From NCBI GenBank assembly GCA_049116315.1, contig JAGDZD010000004.1:496001-560000 (forward strand): DNA of 64,000 nt, written 5' to 3'. A program made the translations under genes and the position numbers. The DNA is from Thalassobius sp049116315 (GTDB taxonomy: Bacteria > Pseudomonadota > Alphaproteobacteria > Rhodobacterales > Rhodobacteraceae). The notes under the pieces are model-generated. The model was not told where the DNA came from and searched no databases. It worked only from the letters and a program-made list of their open reading frames with translations. Each line of letters begins with the position of its first letter. Within the stretch, counting starts at the first letter, position 1. Shown piece after piece: positions 25,750 through 34,528 of the stretch.

Positions 25750-27090
25750 TCAGGCCTGAAGATAGTCGGCGCGTTGCAAGCCGTATTTCGCCATTTTTTC
25801 ATTCAGCGTCCGGCGCGGCAGGCACAGCTCTTCCATCACGCTGGAAATCGATCCCTTGTGGCGGCGCATCGTGTTGTCGATCAACATCCGCTCAAAGGCT
25901 TCGACATATTCTTTCAAAGGCTTGCCTTCGGTGGTCATGACGGGCTGCATTTCATCGTGATCAGACATCAGCAGCGACGCGATAGTCCCCGAGCCACGGC
26001 GCGACTGCAACACAGCGCGCTCTGCAAGGTTGATCAGCTGGCGAACATTGCCCGGCCATGGCGCTTGCAGCAATTGGGCGGCTTCTTGCGCGCTGACTTG
26101 CGGTGCATCACAGCCGTATTCCTCGGCAAATTGCTCTGACAGGCGGGTGAACAACATCAGAATGTCTTCGCCACGCTGGCGCAGCGGCGGCAAGGTGATG
26201 CGCAACGCGGCCAGTCGGTAAAACAGATCCGAGCGCAGCGCATCTTCACAGGTGCGATCCTGTTCTTGCAGGTTACAGATCGCCACAATCCGGGTTTCCG
26301 CAGGCGAGCCTTGATCGTTGATGAAGCTCAGCAAACGCGCCTGCAAAGCATCTGACAGCGCTTCGATGTCCTCCAGAACCAATGTGCCGCCGCGCGCCTC
26401 TTCGACCGCAGGCAATTGACTGTCTTCGGGCAGCATCGGGCCAAACAACCGCTTGGCCAGCGCGTCTTCTTCCCACGCAGCGCAGGACACCAGAACAAAC
26501 TTTTTGCCGGCACGCGCTCCAACGGCGTGCAGCGCGTGGGCTACAATGGTTTTGCCTGTGCCGGTTTCGCCATCGATCAGCACGTGGCCATCCGCTTGGC
26601 CCAAATCCAGAATATCTTCCTTTAGGCGCGCCATCGCGGGTGCAGAACCAATGAGTTTTTTCATCAGCTGGCCGCCATCCGACAGCTCTTTGCGTAGCGC
26701 TCGGTTGTCCAACGTCAGACGACGGGCATTGGTCGCCTTTTTGGCCAATTCTGACATCCGATCAGGGTTGAAGGGTTTTTCCAGAAAATCAAACGCGCCA
26801 ACCCGCATGGCTTCGACCGCCATGGGCACATCGCCATGCCCAGTGATCATGATCACCGGCAAAGCACTGTCGCTGCCCATCAACTTTTTCAGAAATTGCA
26901 TCCCATCCATGCCGGGCATTTTGATGTCACTGATGACAATGCCGGGGTATTCCGGGCCCAATGCCTTAAGCGCATCTTCGGCGCTGGCAAAAGTTTCGGT
27001 GTCATAGCCTGACAAGGCCAGCCATTGGCTGATTGATTGCCGCATGTCTTGCTCATCATCGACGATCGCAATTTTCATAGCTGTTGACAT
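25750..27090 (-). CDS. dctD: DctD-like response regulator with AAA+ domain, lacking GAFTGA
   Basis: 446 aa. A receiver domain with phospho-acceptor D55 (VISDIKMPGMDG) and K105 is followed by an AAA+ domain with Walker A GETGTGKT (174-181), sensor/arginine residues in LRSDLFYRL and PWPGNVRQL. A Fis-type helix-turn-helix is at the C-terminus (GSISSVMEELCLPRRTLNEKMAKYG). The sigma54-contacting GAFTGA loop, expected just after LFG at 216-217, is absent: the chain goes FGPMLPEDSQLPAVEEARGG. Walker B reads LVLEDIEAL instead of LFLDEI. So it may not activate sigma54 in the usual way. The symbol is by similarity and pairing with the DctB-like kinase; no dicarboxylate transporter is adjacent. Confidence 0.82.
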   Translation of the reverse strand: MSTAMKIAIVDDEQDMRQSISQWLALSGYDTETFASAEDALKALGPEYPGIVISDIKMPGMDGMQFLKKLMGSDSALPVIMITGHGDVPMAVEAMRVGAFDFLEKPFNPDRMSELAKKATNARRLTLDNRALRKELSDGGQLMKKLIGSAPAMARLKEDILDLGQADGHVLIDGETGTGKTIVAHALHAVGARAGKKFVLVSCAAWEEDALAKRLFGPMLPEDSQLPAVEEARGGTLVLEDIEALSDALQARLLSFINDQGSPAETRIVAICNLQEQDRTCEDALRSDLFYRLAALRITLPPLRQRGEDILMLFTRLSEQFAEEYGCDAPQVSAQEAAQLLQAPWPGNVRQLINLAERAVLQSRRGSGTIASLLMSDHDEMQPVMTTEGKPLKEYVEAFERMLIDNTMRRHKGSISSVMEELCLPRRTLNEKMAKYGLQRADYLQA

Positions 27091-27093
27091 GGG

Positions 27094-28860
27094 TTACTCC
27101 GCTGCTTCGATCTCGTTGTCATCCGATAAGATAGGCAGTTGCATTTCAAATGCAGCCCCCCCGCCTTCGGCATTGCGCGCCATCAGGCGCCCCCCTAGGT
27201 CGTTCACGATGCCCGAGGAAATGGCAAGCCCCAGCCCAACGCCTTCGCCCGGCTTCTTGGTGGTGTAAAACGGTTCGAACAACGCGTCCAAGTCATCAAT
27301 CCCATGTCCGTTGTCCCGCACCGTCAAACTGGCGGTTTCCCCTGCTGCAAGGATCAAATCCACTTCGGGCATCCGCACCGATTGGGTCGCATCCAAAGCG
27401 TTGCGCAACAGGTTCACCATCACCTGTTCAATCCGCACCCGATCCCCCATGACCCGCACCGGTTCATTGGGAATGGCACGGTTGATTTGCACCTTTCGGT
27501 TCTTCAGTTGCGGCTCCATCATCGACAGCGCCGAATAGAGCGCTTCGCCAAGATCTACAGGGGAAAACTGATCCCCTCCCTTGCGCGCATAGGATTTCAG
27601 TTGCCGCGTGATCGCCCCCATCCGCTCGATCAAATCATCGATCCGCTGAAAGCTGGACAGGGCCTCTTCGGGGCGACTGCGATGCAGCAACAAACGCGCG
27701 CCCGCCAGATAGGTTTTCATCGCAGCCAGGGGTTGGTTCAACTCGTGCGAAACCGCCGCCGACATTTCCCCAAGCGCCGCCAGTTTCGAGCTTTGAGCCA
27801 GCGTTTGTTCCGCGACATCCAGCGACTTTTGCACCCGTTCACGCTCGGCGATTTCCCGCTGGAGCCTTGCGTTCAATGCGCGAAGCTCTGCCGACTCGCG
27901 TTGAAACAGGACCAGACGCAGCGCCGTTTTACGACTGAGCGCATAAAACGTCAGCGCCAAAAGCATCGCGAATCCCATGATCTCGAGCGCCAAAACGCCG
28001 TTCACTTTGTCGCGAACACTTTCATAAGTGGTGAAACTGGCAATTTTCCACCCGCGAAACGGGATCCGGCTTTCCATCCGCATCACCGCTTTGCCGCGCA
28101 CATAGGCGTCGGCAGGCAGGGTTGTCCAATCCGAGGTCACCTGCAGGGCGCGTTGGATTGCAGATTGTGCGGGGGCCGCAGCCAGAGCATCCGCTTCGGA
28201 TTGCCCCCGCCAGCGGGGTTCGGTGGCCAGAATGATGGCGCCCTCGCTGTCGGTGACCATAATCGCATCCGAGATGCCTGACCACGCGCGCTCAAACTTA
28301 TGCAGATCAACCACGACCAGAATAACGCCAAGGGTGTCCCCCTGCGATTCAACACGTCGGGAATAGATAAAGTCATAGCCGCCGCTTTCGCGCTGCAACA
28401 CAGTGAATAGAGTCTCTGAGGCGCGGATCGCATTGACAAAATAGGGGTCCGAGCGGTGTTGACTGCCCAAGCGATTGCGATCTGTGGCCGCCACTGCGCG
28501 CCCATCACGATCCAACAGCATCAAGGATGCGGCATCGATTTCATCCACAAAGGAAATCAACCGCTGGGTCGAGGTCGAGAAATCCGAAGAGTTCAACGCC
28601 CCGATCAAAGCCGGGTCACGCGACAGCAATTGTGGCACAATGGCGTTGCGGCGCAATTCTGACAGCAGGTTCCCGCTGTACAGCGCCAACCGCAACTCTG
28701 ATCGGTTGCGTGTGTTTTCGGTAAACCGGTTGGTCAGATACGCATTGGTTGTGACCACCGTGACAATTGCCAACAGGAAGAACACAAACAGCGCAGCACG
28801 CACCCGCCAAGAAATTGTACGGGGGCCGCGCAGAGATAAAACTGGGGGTGACTGAGCCAT
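27094..28860 (-). CDS. dctB: DctB-like sensor histidine kinase
   Basis: 588 aa membrane kinase. An N-terminal segment (ALFVFFLLAIVTVVTTNAYL, about residues 24-43) and a second (VLALEIMGFAMLLALTFYAL, about 290-310) flank a periplasmic double-PAS/dCache sensor domain of about 245 residues. A short coiled coil (REIAERERVQKSLDVAEQTL) leads into the H-box VSHELNQPLAAMKTYLAG. N-box NLLRNALDATQS and G-boxes DNGHGI and GEGVGLGLAIS complete the ATPase. The layout matches DctB, which senses C4-dicarboxylates, but ligand residues cannot be verified. The regulator gene starts 3 bases downstream. Confidence 0.85.
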   Translation of the reverse strand: MAQSPPVLSLRGPRTISWRVRAALFVFFLLAIVTVVTTNAYLTNRFTENTRNRSELRLALYSGNLLSELRRNAIVPQLLSRDPALIGALNSSDFSTSTQRLISFVDEIDAASLMLLDRDGRAVAATDRNRLGSQHRSDPYFVNAIRASETLFTVLQRESGGYDFIYSRRVESQGDTLGVILVVVDLHKFERAWSGISDAIMVTDSEGAIILATEPRWRGQSEADALAAAPAQSAIQRALQVTSDWTTLPADAYVRGKAVMRMESRIPFRGWKIASFTTYESVRDKVNGVLALEIMGFAMLLALTFYALSRKTALRLVLFQRESAELRALNARLQREIAERERVQKSLDVAEQTLAQSSKLAALGEMSAAVSHELNQPLAAMKTYLAGARLLLHRSRPEEALSSFQRIDDLIERMGAITRQLKSYARKGGDQFSPVDLGEALYSALSMMEPQLKNRKVQINRAIPNEPVRVMGDRVRIEQVMVNLLRNALDATQSVRMPEVDLILAAGETASLTVRDNGHGIDDLDALFEPFYTTKKPGEGVGLGLAISSGIVNDLGGRLMARNAEGGGAAFEMQLPILSDDNEIEAAE

Positions 28861-28896
28861 ACCCTAAGATACGCCAGCGAGCCCCCAAGCTTCAAG

Positions 28897-29565
28897 TCAT
28901 GCTGTGGCCAATTGGTCCAGCAAGTTGCGGAACATTGCCGATCCGTCGGTGCCACCATGGGCCTCGTCCACCACCCGCTCGGGGTGAGGCATCATGCCCA
29001 GAACACGACGGTTGGCGCTGAGCACCCCCGCGATGTCATCGACCGAACCGTTTGGATTGTCGGCATAGGTAAAGGCAATACGATCTTCGCCCTTCAACTG
29101 CGCCAGCAGTTCAGGATCCGCATTGTAGTTGCCATCGTGGTGCGCCACAGGAATTGTGATGCGCTGACCGGCGCTATAGCCACCGGTGAACGGGCTATCG
29201 GCGGTTGTCACATCCAGCTCAAGCTGCTTGCAGATGAATTTCAGATTGGCGTTGCGCATCAACGCGCCCGGCAACAAGCCGGTTTCGGTCAACACTTGAA
29301 ACCCGTTGCAGATGCCCAAAACATAGCCGCCACGTTCGGCGTGTTTGACCACGGATTGGCAGATCGGCGAATTGGCCGCGATGGCGCCACACCGCAGGTA
29401 ATCGCCAAACGAGAAGCCACCGGGAATACCAATCACATCCACATCAGATGGCAGATCGGTGTCTTTGTGCCAAACCATGCTGACATCAGCACCCGCGCGT
29501 TCAAACGCAACCGCTAGGTCACGATCACAGTTGGATCCGGGAAATACAATCACTGCAGCTTTCAT
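28897..29565 (-). CDS. purQ: phosphoribosylformylglycinamidine synthase subunit PurQ
   Basis: 222 aa class I glutamine amidotransferase subunit. VIVFPGSNCDRD starts the chain. The nucleophile cysteine lies in VLGICNGFQVLTETGLLPGALM, and the His/Glu pair is in MMPHPERVVDEAHGG. With PurS and the separate PurL it converts FGAR to FGAM in purine synthesis, PurQ supplying ammonia. PurL is not in the window. The gene follows purS by 13 bases in the operon purC-purS-purQ. Confidence 0.95.
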   Translation of the reverse strand: MKAAVIVFPGSNCDRDLAVAFERAGADVSMVWHKDTDLPSDVDVIGIPGGFSFGDYLRCGAIAANSPICQSVVKHAERGGYVLGICNGFQVLTETGLLPGALMRNANLKFICKQLELDVTTADSPFTGGYSAGQRITIPVAHHDGNYNADPELLAQLKGEDRIAFTYADNPNGSVDDIAGVLSANRRVLGMMPHPERVVDEAHGGTDGSAMFRNLLDQLATA

Positions 29566-29578
29566 GTTCCGCAGCCCC

Positions 29579-29809
29579 TCAGCTCAATTCGATCGAGTAG
29601 CTCTCGATCACAGTATTGGCGAGCAGTTTTTCACACATGTCTTTCACAGTGGCCTCGGTGGTGCCCTCTGCCAGATCCAGTTCGATCACTTTGCCCTGAC
29701 GCACACCTTCAACGCCGTCAAAACCAAGTGCGCCAAGCGCATGGCCAACGGCCGCACCCTGAGGATCCAAAACACCGTTTTTCAACATGACGTGCACGCG
29801 CGCTTTCAT
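29579..29809 (-). CDS. purS: phosphoribosylformylglycinamidine synthase subunit PurS
   Basis: 76 aa, normal PurS length, starting MKARVHVMLKNGVLDPQGAAVGHALGALGF. It contains the conserved VRQGKVIELDL and CEKLLANTVIESYSIEL. PurS bridges PurL and PurQ and holds the ammonia channel. A GGAG ribosome site precedes the ATG. It lies between purC and purQ. Confidence 0.95.
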   Translation of the reverse strand: MKARVHVMLKNGVLDPQGAAVGHALGALGFDGVEGVRQGKVIELDLAEGTTEATVKDMCEKLLANTVIESYSIELS

Positions 29810-29855
29810 AGGGTAATCTCCGGTCTAGTGCCGCGGCTTGGCGGCGATATCAAAG

Positions 29856-29880
29856 TAAAAGGGCCCCAAATCGGGGCCCG
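29856..29880 (-). terminator. hairpin between purC and purS
   Basis: GGGCCCC (29861-29867) and GGGGCCC (29873-29879) form a 7-bp GC stem with loop AAATC. On the minus strand it is followed by TTTTA. It lies 17 bases past the purC stop and before purS, so it would end or attenuate the transcript between them. Confidence 0.75.
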
Positions 29881-29896
29881 CAACAGGCGGACCTGC

Positions 29897-30658
29897 TTAG
29901 TTGATCAAAGTTGGCTTGCCCATGGGGGGCTGGTTCTTGGGCATGATGCCCAAACGGTTGGCCACTTCGGTGTAGGCGTCGGTCAAGCTGCCCAAATCCC
30001 GGCGGAAAACATCTTTGTCCAGTTTCTCACCGGTTTCGATGTCCCACAGGCGGCAGCTGTCAGGGCTGATTTCATCGGCCACGATCAAACGCTGGAAATC
30101 ACCCTCAAACACACGGCCGATTTCAATTTTGAAATCCACCAGTTTGATGCCCACTGCAAACATGACACCGGCCAGGAAGTCATTCACCCGCAGCGCGAGG
30201 CTCAGGATGTCTTCCATGTCTTGCTGGCTGGCCCAGCCAAAGGCGGCGATATGCTCTTCGGTGACCAAAGGATCACCCAGCTTGTCGTCTTTGTAGCAAT
30301 ATTCGATGATCGGACGAGGCAATTGCGTGCCCTCTTCGATGCCCAGACGTTTGGACATCGAACCGGCGGCATAGTTGCGCACAATCACTTCGAGCGGCAC
30401 AATTTCGCAAGAGCGCACAAGCTGCTCGCGCATGTTCAAACGCTTAATGAAGTGGTTGGGGATTCCCACGCTGGACAGGCCGGTCATGAAATACTCGGAC
30501 AGCATGTTGTTCAAAACACCCTTGCCCTCGATCACATCCTTCTTCTCAGCGTTGAATGCTGTTGCGTCATCTTTGAAGTACTGCACGAGGGTGCCAGGCT
30601 CTGGGCCTTCATACAGGGTCTTTGCTTTGCCTTCGTAGATTTTCTTACGCCGCGCCAT
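29897..30658 (-). CDS. purC: phosphoribosylaminoimidazole-succinocarboxamide synthase
   Basis: 253 aa from ATG 30658 (MARRKKIYEGKAKTLYEG), preceded by GGAG; a GTG two codons upstream is less likely. SAICAR synthetase signatures are LEVIVRNYAAGSMSKRLGIEEG and LVDFKIEIGR. It joins aspartate to CAIR with ATP in the purine pathway. It is first in the purC-purS-purQ cluster, separated from purS by a hairpin that may lower downstream expression. Confidence 0.96.
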   Translation of the reverse strand: MARRKKIYEGKAKTLYEGPEPGTLVQYFKDDATAFNAEKKDVIEGKGVLNNMLSEYFMTGLSSVGIPNHFIKRLNMREQLVRSCEIVPLEVIVRNYAAGSMSKRLGIEEGTQLPRPIIEYCYKDDKLGDPLVTEEHIAAFGWASQQDMEDILSLALRVNDFLAGVMFAVGIKLVDFKIEIGRVFEGDFQRLIVADEISPDSCRLWDIETGEKLDKDVFRRDLGSLTDAYTEVANRLGIMPKNQPPMGKPTLIN

Positions 30659-31056
30659 GGACACTCCGATCTTCTGCCGAGGCCGAGTCCCCGGTTTGGC
30701 GCCCTCTTAGTGGAATGACCGGCCTGCCGCAATAGGCAGGGCGTGCGGCCGATTCGCGTCACGTCTTGCATGGTCCGCCTTAAGCGCGGTCAAAATCCTG
30801 AACACTTCGGTTCCCGACAGAGGCTGCAACGGCCTGAAATAGCAGGGTTTCGCGCCGCAGTTTTGGGCAAACGGGGGCAAATTTGAGAGACCAAGCCCAA
30901 TGATTTAGCGCTCAACGCCCGTCAGAGGCCCGTCAAAAGCGTCAAATAAAGGTGCAAAATTTTCGAGCGGATTGTCGCAATCGTCGCTCAACTCTTGCAC
31001 AGACCGTCCCAGACGGGCATATGAAGCTCAACACCAACGTCTGCTGAGGATCAAGT
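30659..31056. other. 398-bp divergent promoter region of purC and the ATPase zeta gene
   Basis: No gene is supported. The gap holds the promoters for purC (leftward) and the zeta subunit gene (rightward). A 6-bp hairpin, CCTGCC (30723-30728) with GGCAGG (30735-30740), lies 65 bases before purC. I see no recognisable purine riboswitch core. Confidence 0.5.
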
Positions 31057-31374
31057 ATGACCACCTTTGACGATCGCGAAAGCGCATTTGAGGCGAAATT
31101 CGCCCACGACGAAGAAATGACTTTCAAAGCCGAAGCACGCTCGAACAAGCTGCTGGGCCTTTGGTCTGCTGAACAGCAGGGTCTGACAGGCGATGCCGCC
31201 GACGCCTATGCGCTGACCGTTATCAAAGCCGACTTCGAAGAAGCTGGCCACGAAGACGTCATTCGCAAAGTTGTTGCGGATCTGGAGGGCAAAGTCGAAG
31301 CCGACGTCATTCGTGCGAAACGCGCCGAGTGCCTAAGCCAAGCCAAGGCAGAATTGATGAACGAGGCCGACTGA
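31057..31374 (+). CDS. F1-ATPase inhibitor zeta subunit (DUF1476)
   Basis: 105 aa, starting MTTFDDRESAFEAKFAHDEEMTFKAEA, which matches the zeta inhibitor described in Paracoccus denitrificans ATP synthase. The N-terminal amphipathic segment inserts into the F1 catalytic interface and blocks ATP hydrolysis; the following four-helix domain (KLLGLWSAEQQGLTG through VIRAKRAEC) anchors it. Alphaproteobacteria use it in place of mitochondrial IF1. GAGGA precedes the ATG, and a strong terminator follows at 31400, so the gene is a single unit. Confidence 0.92.
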   Translation: MTTFDDRESAFEAKFAHDEEMTFKAEARSNKLLGLWSAEQQGLTGDAADAYALTVIKADFEEAGHEDVIRKVVADLEGKVEADVIRAKRAECLSQAKAELMNEAD

Positions 31375-31399
31375 GCCGCGCCGCAAAATTCAAAATTTG

Positions 31400-31427
31400 A
31401 AAACGCGGCGCTCAAACGCCGCGTTTT
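31400..31427 (+). terminator. intrinsic terminator of the zeta subunit gene
   Basis: AAAACGCGGCG (31400-31410) pairs with CGCCGCGTTTT (31417-31427) around loop CTCAAA, 26 bases after the stop, ending in T residues. Confidence 0.88.
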
Positions 31428-31519
31428 GTCGTTTTAGCCTGTGTCTTGTTGAATTTCTGAACCTAAAAGCTGGGTTACTACGTGCCACGTTGCACCTGCC
31501 CAAAGCCTGATCGGATCAC

Positions 31520-32536
31520 ATGATGACCAATGCCCTTTCCCGCCTTCTTGCGACACGTGACTGGCTGATGGCCGATGGCGCCACAGGCACCAATCTGTTC
31601 AACATGGGCCTCAGCTCGGGGGATGCGCCCGAATTGTGGAACGTAGAGCATCCGGACCGGATCAAGACCCTCTACAAATTGGCGGTTGATGCGGGCAGCG
31701 ACATCTTTTTGACCAACTCCTTTGGTGGCAATGCCTCGCGGCTGAAACTGCACAACGCCGAAAGCCGCGCGCGTGAATTGTCACGTGCCAGCGCAGAAAT
31801 CGGGCGAGAGGTCGCAGATGCCTCGGGTCGAACCGTGGTGGTTGCTGGATCTGTTGGTCCCACGGGCGAAATCTTTGCCCCGATGGGCACGCTGACCCAT
31901 GCGGTGGCGGTCGAGATGTTTCATGAACAGGCCGAAGGCCTGAAAGAAGGCGGCGCAGATGTGCTGTGGCTGGAAACGATTTCGGCCCCCGAAGAATACA
32001 AAGCCGCCGCAGAAGCTTTTGCTCTGGCGGATATGCCTTGGTGCGGCACCATGAGTTTCGACACCGCCGGGCGCACCATGATGGGTGTGACCAGCGCCGA
32101 TATGGTCAGCATGGTTGAAAAGTTGAAAAACCCGCCGCTGGCCTTTGGGGCCAACTGTGGGGTTGGCGCCTCTGATCTGATGCGCACGATTCAAGGCTTT
32201 ACCGCACAGGGCGCAGAGCGTCCGGTGATCGCCAAAGGCAATGCGGGCATTCCCAAGTATCACGATGGGCACATCCACTATGATGGCACGCCTGAACTGA
32301 TGGCTGAATATGCGGTGATGGCGCGCGATGCAGGCGCAACCATCATTGGGGGCTGTTGTGGCACCATGGCCGAGCATCTCAGCGCCATGCGTCATGCGCT
32401 GGAGACCCGCGAACGCGGCCCACGCCCAACGCTGGAACAGATCACCGAAGTATTGGGCGGATTTTCCTCGGCAAGTGACGGAACAGGCAGCTCCGAACCC
32501 ACCCCAACGCGGCGCAACCGCCGCCGGCGCAGCTAA
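31520..32536 (+). CDS. bmt: homocysteine S-methyltransferase (split MetH / betaine-homocysteine type)
   Basis: 338 aa Pfam S-methyl_trans barrel. The zinc ligands are C213 in FGANCGVG and C279-C280 in GGCCGTM. DGATGTNLFNMGL and LTNSFGGNASRL are typical of the homocysteine-binding module of MetH. Annotation pipelines often call this betaine-homocysteine methyltransferase. In Phaeobacter a related protein was shown by mutant phenotypes to act with a separate B12-binding protein as a split methionine synthase, and such a B12 protein lies 2 kb downstream here. The tail after residue 320 is a short Arg-rich extension. The ATG at 31523 is an equally good start. Confidence 0.85.
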   Translation: MMTNALSRLLATRDWLMADGATGTNLFNMGLSSGDAPELWNVEHPDRIKTLYKLAVDAGSDIFLTNSFGGNASRLKLHNAESRARELSRASAEIGREVADASGRTVVVAGSVGPTGEIFAPMGTLTHAVAVEMFHEQAEGLKEGGADVLWLETISAPEEYKAAAEAFALADMPWCGTMSFDTAGRTMMGVTSADMVSMVEKLKNPPLAFGANCGVGASDLMRTIQGFTAQGAERPVIAKGNAGIPKYHDGHIHYDGTPELMAEYAVMARDAGATIIGGCCGTMAEHLSAMRHALETRERGPRPTLEQITEVLGGFSSASDGTGSSEPTPTRRNRRRRS

Positions 32537-32615
32537 GCCGCATGGCGCAGCTGGGCGCTGTCATTGAGCGGAGTGTCCCCCGCCGCCCTTGGGCGCCCAT
32601 ATGGGGGCTCTGCTG

Positions 32616-33236
32616 ATGTCACAGCCAGAACGCTCTTCGGCATTGGGGCCGGTGTTGTTTGCCGGCCTGTCGATCTTTGTTTTGGCCAATCAAAAGCCGC
32701 CAGAAATCATCTATGCCGACCCAGCAGAGACCATGGATTTGACGCTGGCCTATGTGGAGGCAGCCAAACAACATCTCGAAGGTCGCCCCATCACAATTTT
32801 GCATCCGGTTGCCCTGACCACCGCAGATGGCGACACAGCCTCCGAGATGGCACCAAACGGGGCCAATCTTGCCACGGCATCGTTTTTCAGCGCCTTTCGC
32901 AAGAAAAAGGCTGTCACCACCACCCAACAAGTGGTCTGGCGCGCCCCAGCCCCCGTGGCGCTGTCGCGTCAAATCCCGGCGCGCGTCCCCATGGCAATCC
33001 CAACTGAGCCACCTAAGGTGCCCGATGGGCTGACCTGGTTGGTGGTCTCCGCAGATCGCGTTCACCTGCGCCACGCCCCCAACATCCGTTCGGGGTATAT
33101 CACCTTGGTGGATCAAGATGTGGCCGTCATTCAGCGCGATCAATCCGGCAATTGGATCGAAGTCGAAATTCCAAGCCTGCCTGCGCCAAACACCGGCTGG
33201 ATGTGGGGAAAATATCTGCGCCCCCAAACGCCTTAA
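32616..33236 (+). CDS. SH3-domain protein with an N-terminal membrane segment
   Basis: 206 aa from ATG 32616 (MSQPERSSALGPVLFAG); ATG 32601 is also possible. One hydrophobic stretch (ALGPVLFAGLSIFVLA) suggests a membrane anchor or signal. A low-complexity Pro/Ala region follows, and then a bacterial SH3 domain (about the last 65 residues): VSADRVHLRHAPNIRSGYI through NTGWMWGKYLRP. Such domains usually bind peptidoglycan or proteins in the envelope. It lies 79 bases after the methyltransferase gene; a functional link is not evident. Confidence 0.78.
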   Translation: MSQPERSSALGPVLFAGLSIFVLANQKPPEIIYADPAETMDLTLAYVEAAKQHLEGRPITILHPVALTTADGDTASEMAPNGANLATASFFSAFRKKKAVTTTQQVVWRAPAPVALSRQIPARVPMAIPTEPPKVPDGLTWLVVSADRVHLRHAPNIRSGYITLVDQDVAVIQRDQSGNWIEVEIPSLPAPNTGWMWGKYLRPQTP

Positions 33237-33256
33237 CCCCCAAACCGCGCCAAACC

Positions 33257-34348
33257 TCAATCAAACAGGCCCAGTTGATCCCCCGGTTTGGCAGGCGGGC
33301 GAAACAGATCACACCGCAAGCGTGGTTGCTCTTGGTCCAGTCCCAGCCGCTTGGCCGCCAGTTTAAAGCGATTGGCGATCAGATCGGCATAAATGCCTTC
33401 GCCACGCATCCGCCTGCCCCACTGCGCATCATAGGTTTTGCCACCATGCATTTCGCGCAACCGGGCCATGACGCGATTGGCGCGATCTGGAAATTGCTCC
33501 TGCAACCAGGTTTGGAACAAATCCGACACCTCACGCGGCAGGCGCAACATGATCCACGTTGCTGCTTCTGCGCCAGCGGCCTGCCCGGCTTCTAAGATCG
33601 CTTCGAGTTCGGGATCGGTCAGCGCAGGCACCACCGGGGCCACCATTAAGCGCACCGGAATGCCCGCCTCGTGCAAACGTCGGATGGTCTGAAGCCGGCG
33701 TGCAGGCACCGGCACCCGAGGTTCCATCTTGCGCGACAAAACAGGATCCAGGCTGGTCACCGACACGCCCACCCGCACCAGACCTTTGGCCGCCATCGGC
33801 GCTAAGATATCCAAATCCCGTTCGATCAACGTGCCTTTGGTAACAATCGCCACCGGATGATTGAAATCAGACAGCACCTCAAGACACCGCCGCATGACCT
33901 TCTGATCCCGCTCAATCGGTTGATAGGGATCCGTATTGGTGCCAATTGCAATTGGCGCCACCTGATAGCGTTTGCGGCGCAGCTCTTGGTCCAGAATCTC
34001 TGGTGCATTGGGGCGCGCGATCAGCTGCGTTTCAAAATCCAATCCCGGCGACAGCCCCAAGTAGGCGTGGCTGGGGCGCGCAAAACAATAGACACACCCG
34101 TGTTCGCAGCCCCGATACGGGTTGAGCGTTCGGTCAAACGGCAAGTCGGGCGATTTGTTATAGCTGATCAGGCTGCGCGCCCGCTCCAGTCGCACTTCGG
34201 TGCGCAGCGGTGGCAAGTCCTCGGGGATGTCCCAGCCGTCATCAAAGGATTCATGTTGAAACCGCTCAAACCGATTGGTGCCATTGGTGCTGGCACCGCG
34301 GGCCCGACGCCGGGCCGCATCAATCACATCTTTGGGGGCGTCATGCAT
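33257..34348 (-). CDS. PA0069-family radical SAM protein
   Basis: 363 aa. The Fe-S cluster cysteines are in YRGCEHGCVYCFARP. An N-terminal extension with NRFERFQHESFDDGWD and a barrel with GTNTDPYQPIERD and SVTSLDPVLSRKMEPR are typical of this SplB-related family, named after Pseudomonas PA0069. The biochemical role is not established; distant similarity to spore photoproduct lyase suggests nucleic-acid repair or modification. It is transcribed opposite to its neighbours and divergent from the B12-binding gene. Confidence 0.87.
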   Translation of the reverse strand: MHDAPKDVIDAARRRARGASTNGTNRFERFQHESFDDGWDIPEDLPPLRTEVRLERARSLISYNKSPDLPFDRTLNPYRGCEHGCVYCFARPSHAYLGLSPGLDFETQLIARPNAPEILDQELRRKRYQVAPIAIGTNTDPYQPIERDQKVMRRCLEVLSDFNHPVAIVTKGTLIERDLDILAPMAAKGLVRVGVSVTSLDPVLSRKMEPRVPVPARRLQTIRRLHEAGIPVRLMVAPVVPALTDPELEAILEAGQAAGAEAATWIMLRLPREVSDLFQTWLQEQFPDRANRVMARLREMHGGKTYDAQWGRRMRGEGIYADLIANRFKLAAKRLGLDQEQPRLRCDLFRPPAKPGDQLGLFD

Positions 34349-34528
34349 GCCCTATATGGAGCACCCCTCGGGAACAAATCAAGAACAAAATCGCAAAACC
34401 ACCCGGATAGTCGCCCGTAGGTCGGAACCGAAACGCATTTTGTCGCAATTTGCCAATCTGGCGCGGCGCGAATTTTGGAATGCTTAATCAAAGCCGCGCC
34501 TCTGGGCCCGCCAACAAAGGAACACCCT

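Noticed and set aside
24859..26139. 426-codon plus-strand frame over the HAD and DctD-like genes
   Set aside because: It is a shadow of two certain minus-strand genes and has no ribosome site at its start.
29459..30718. 419-codon frame antisense to purQ, purS and purC
   Set aside because: It runs through three certain purine genes and their gaps and resembles no protein family.
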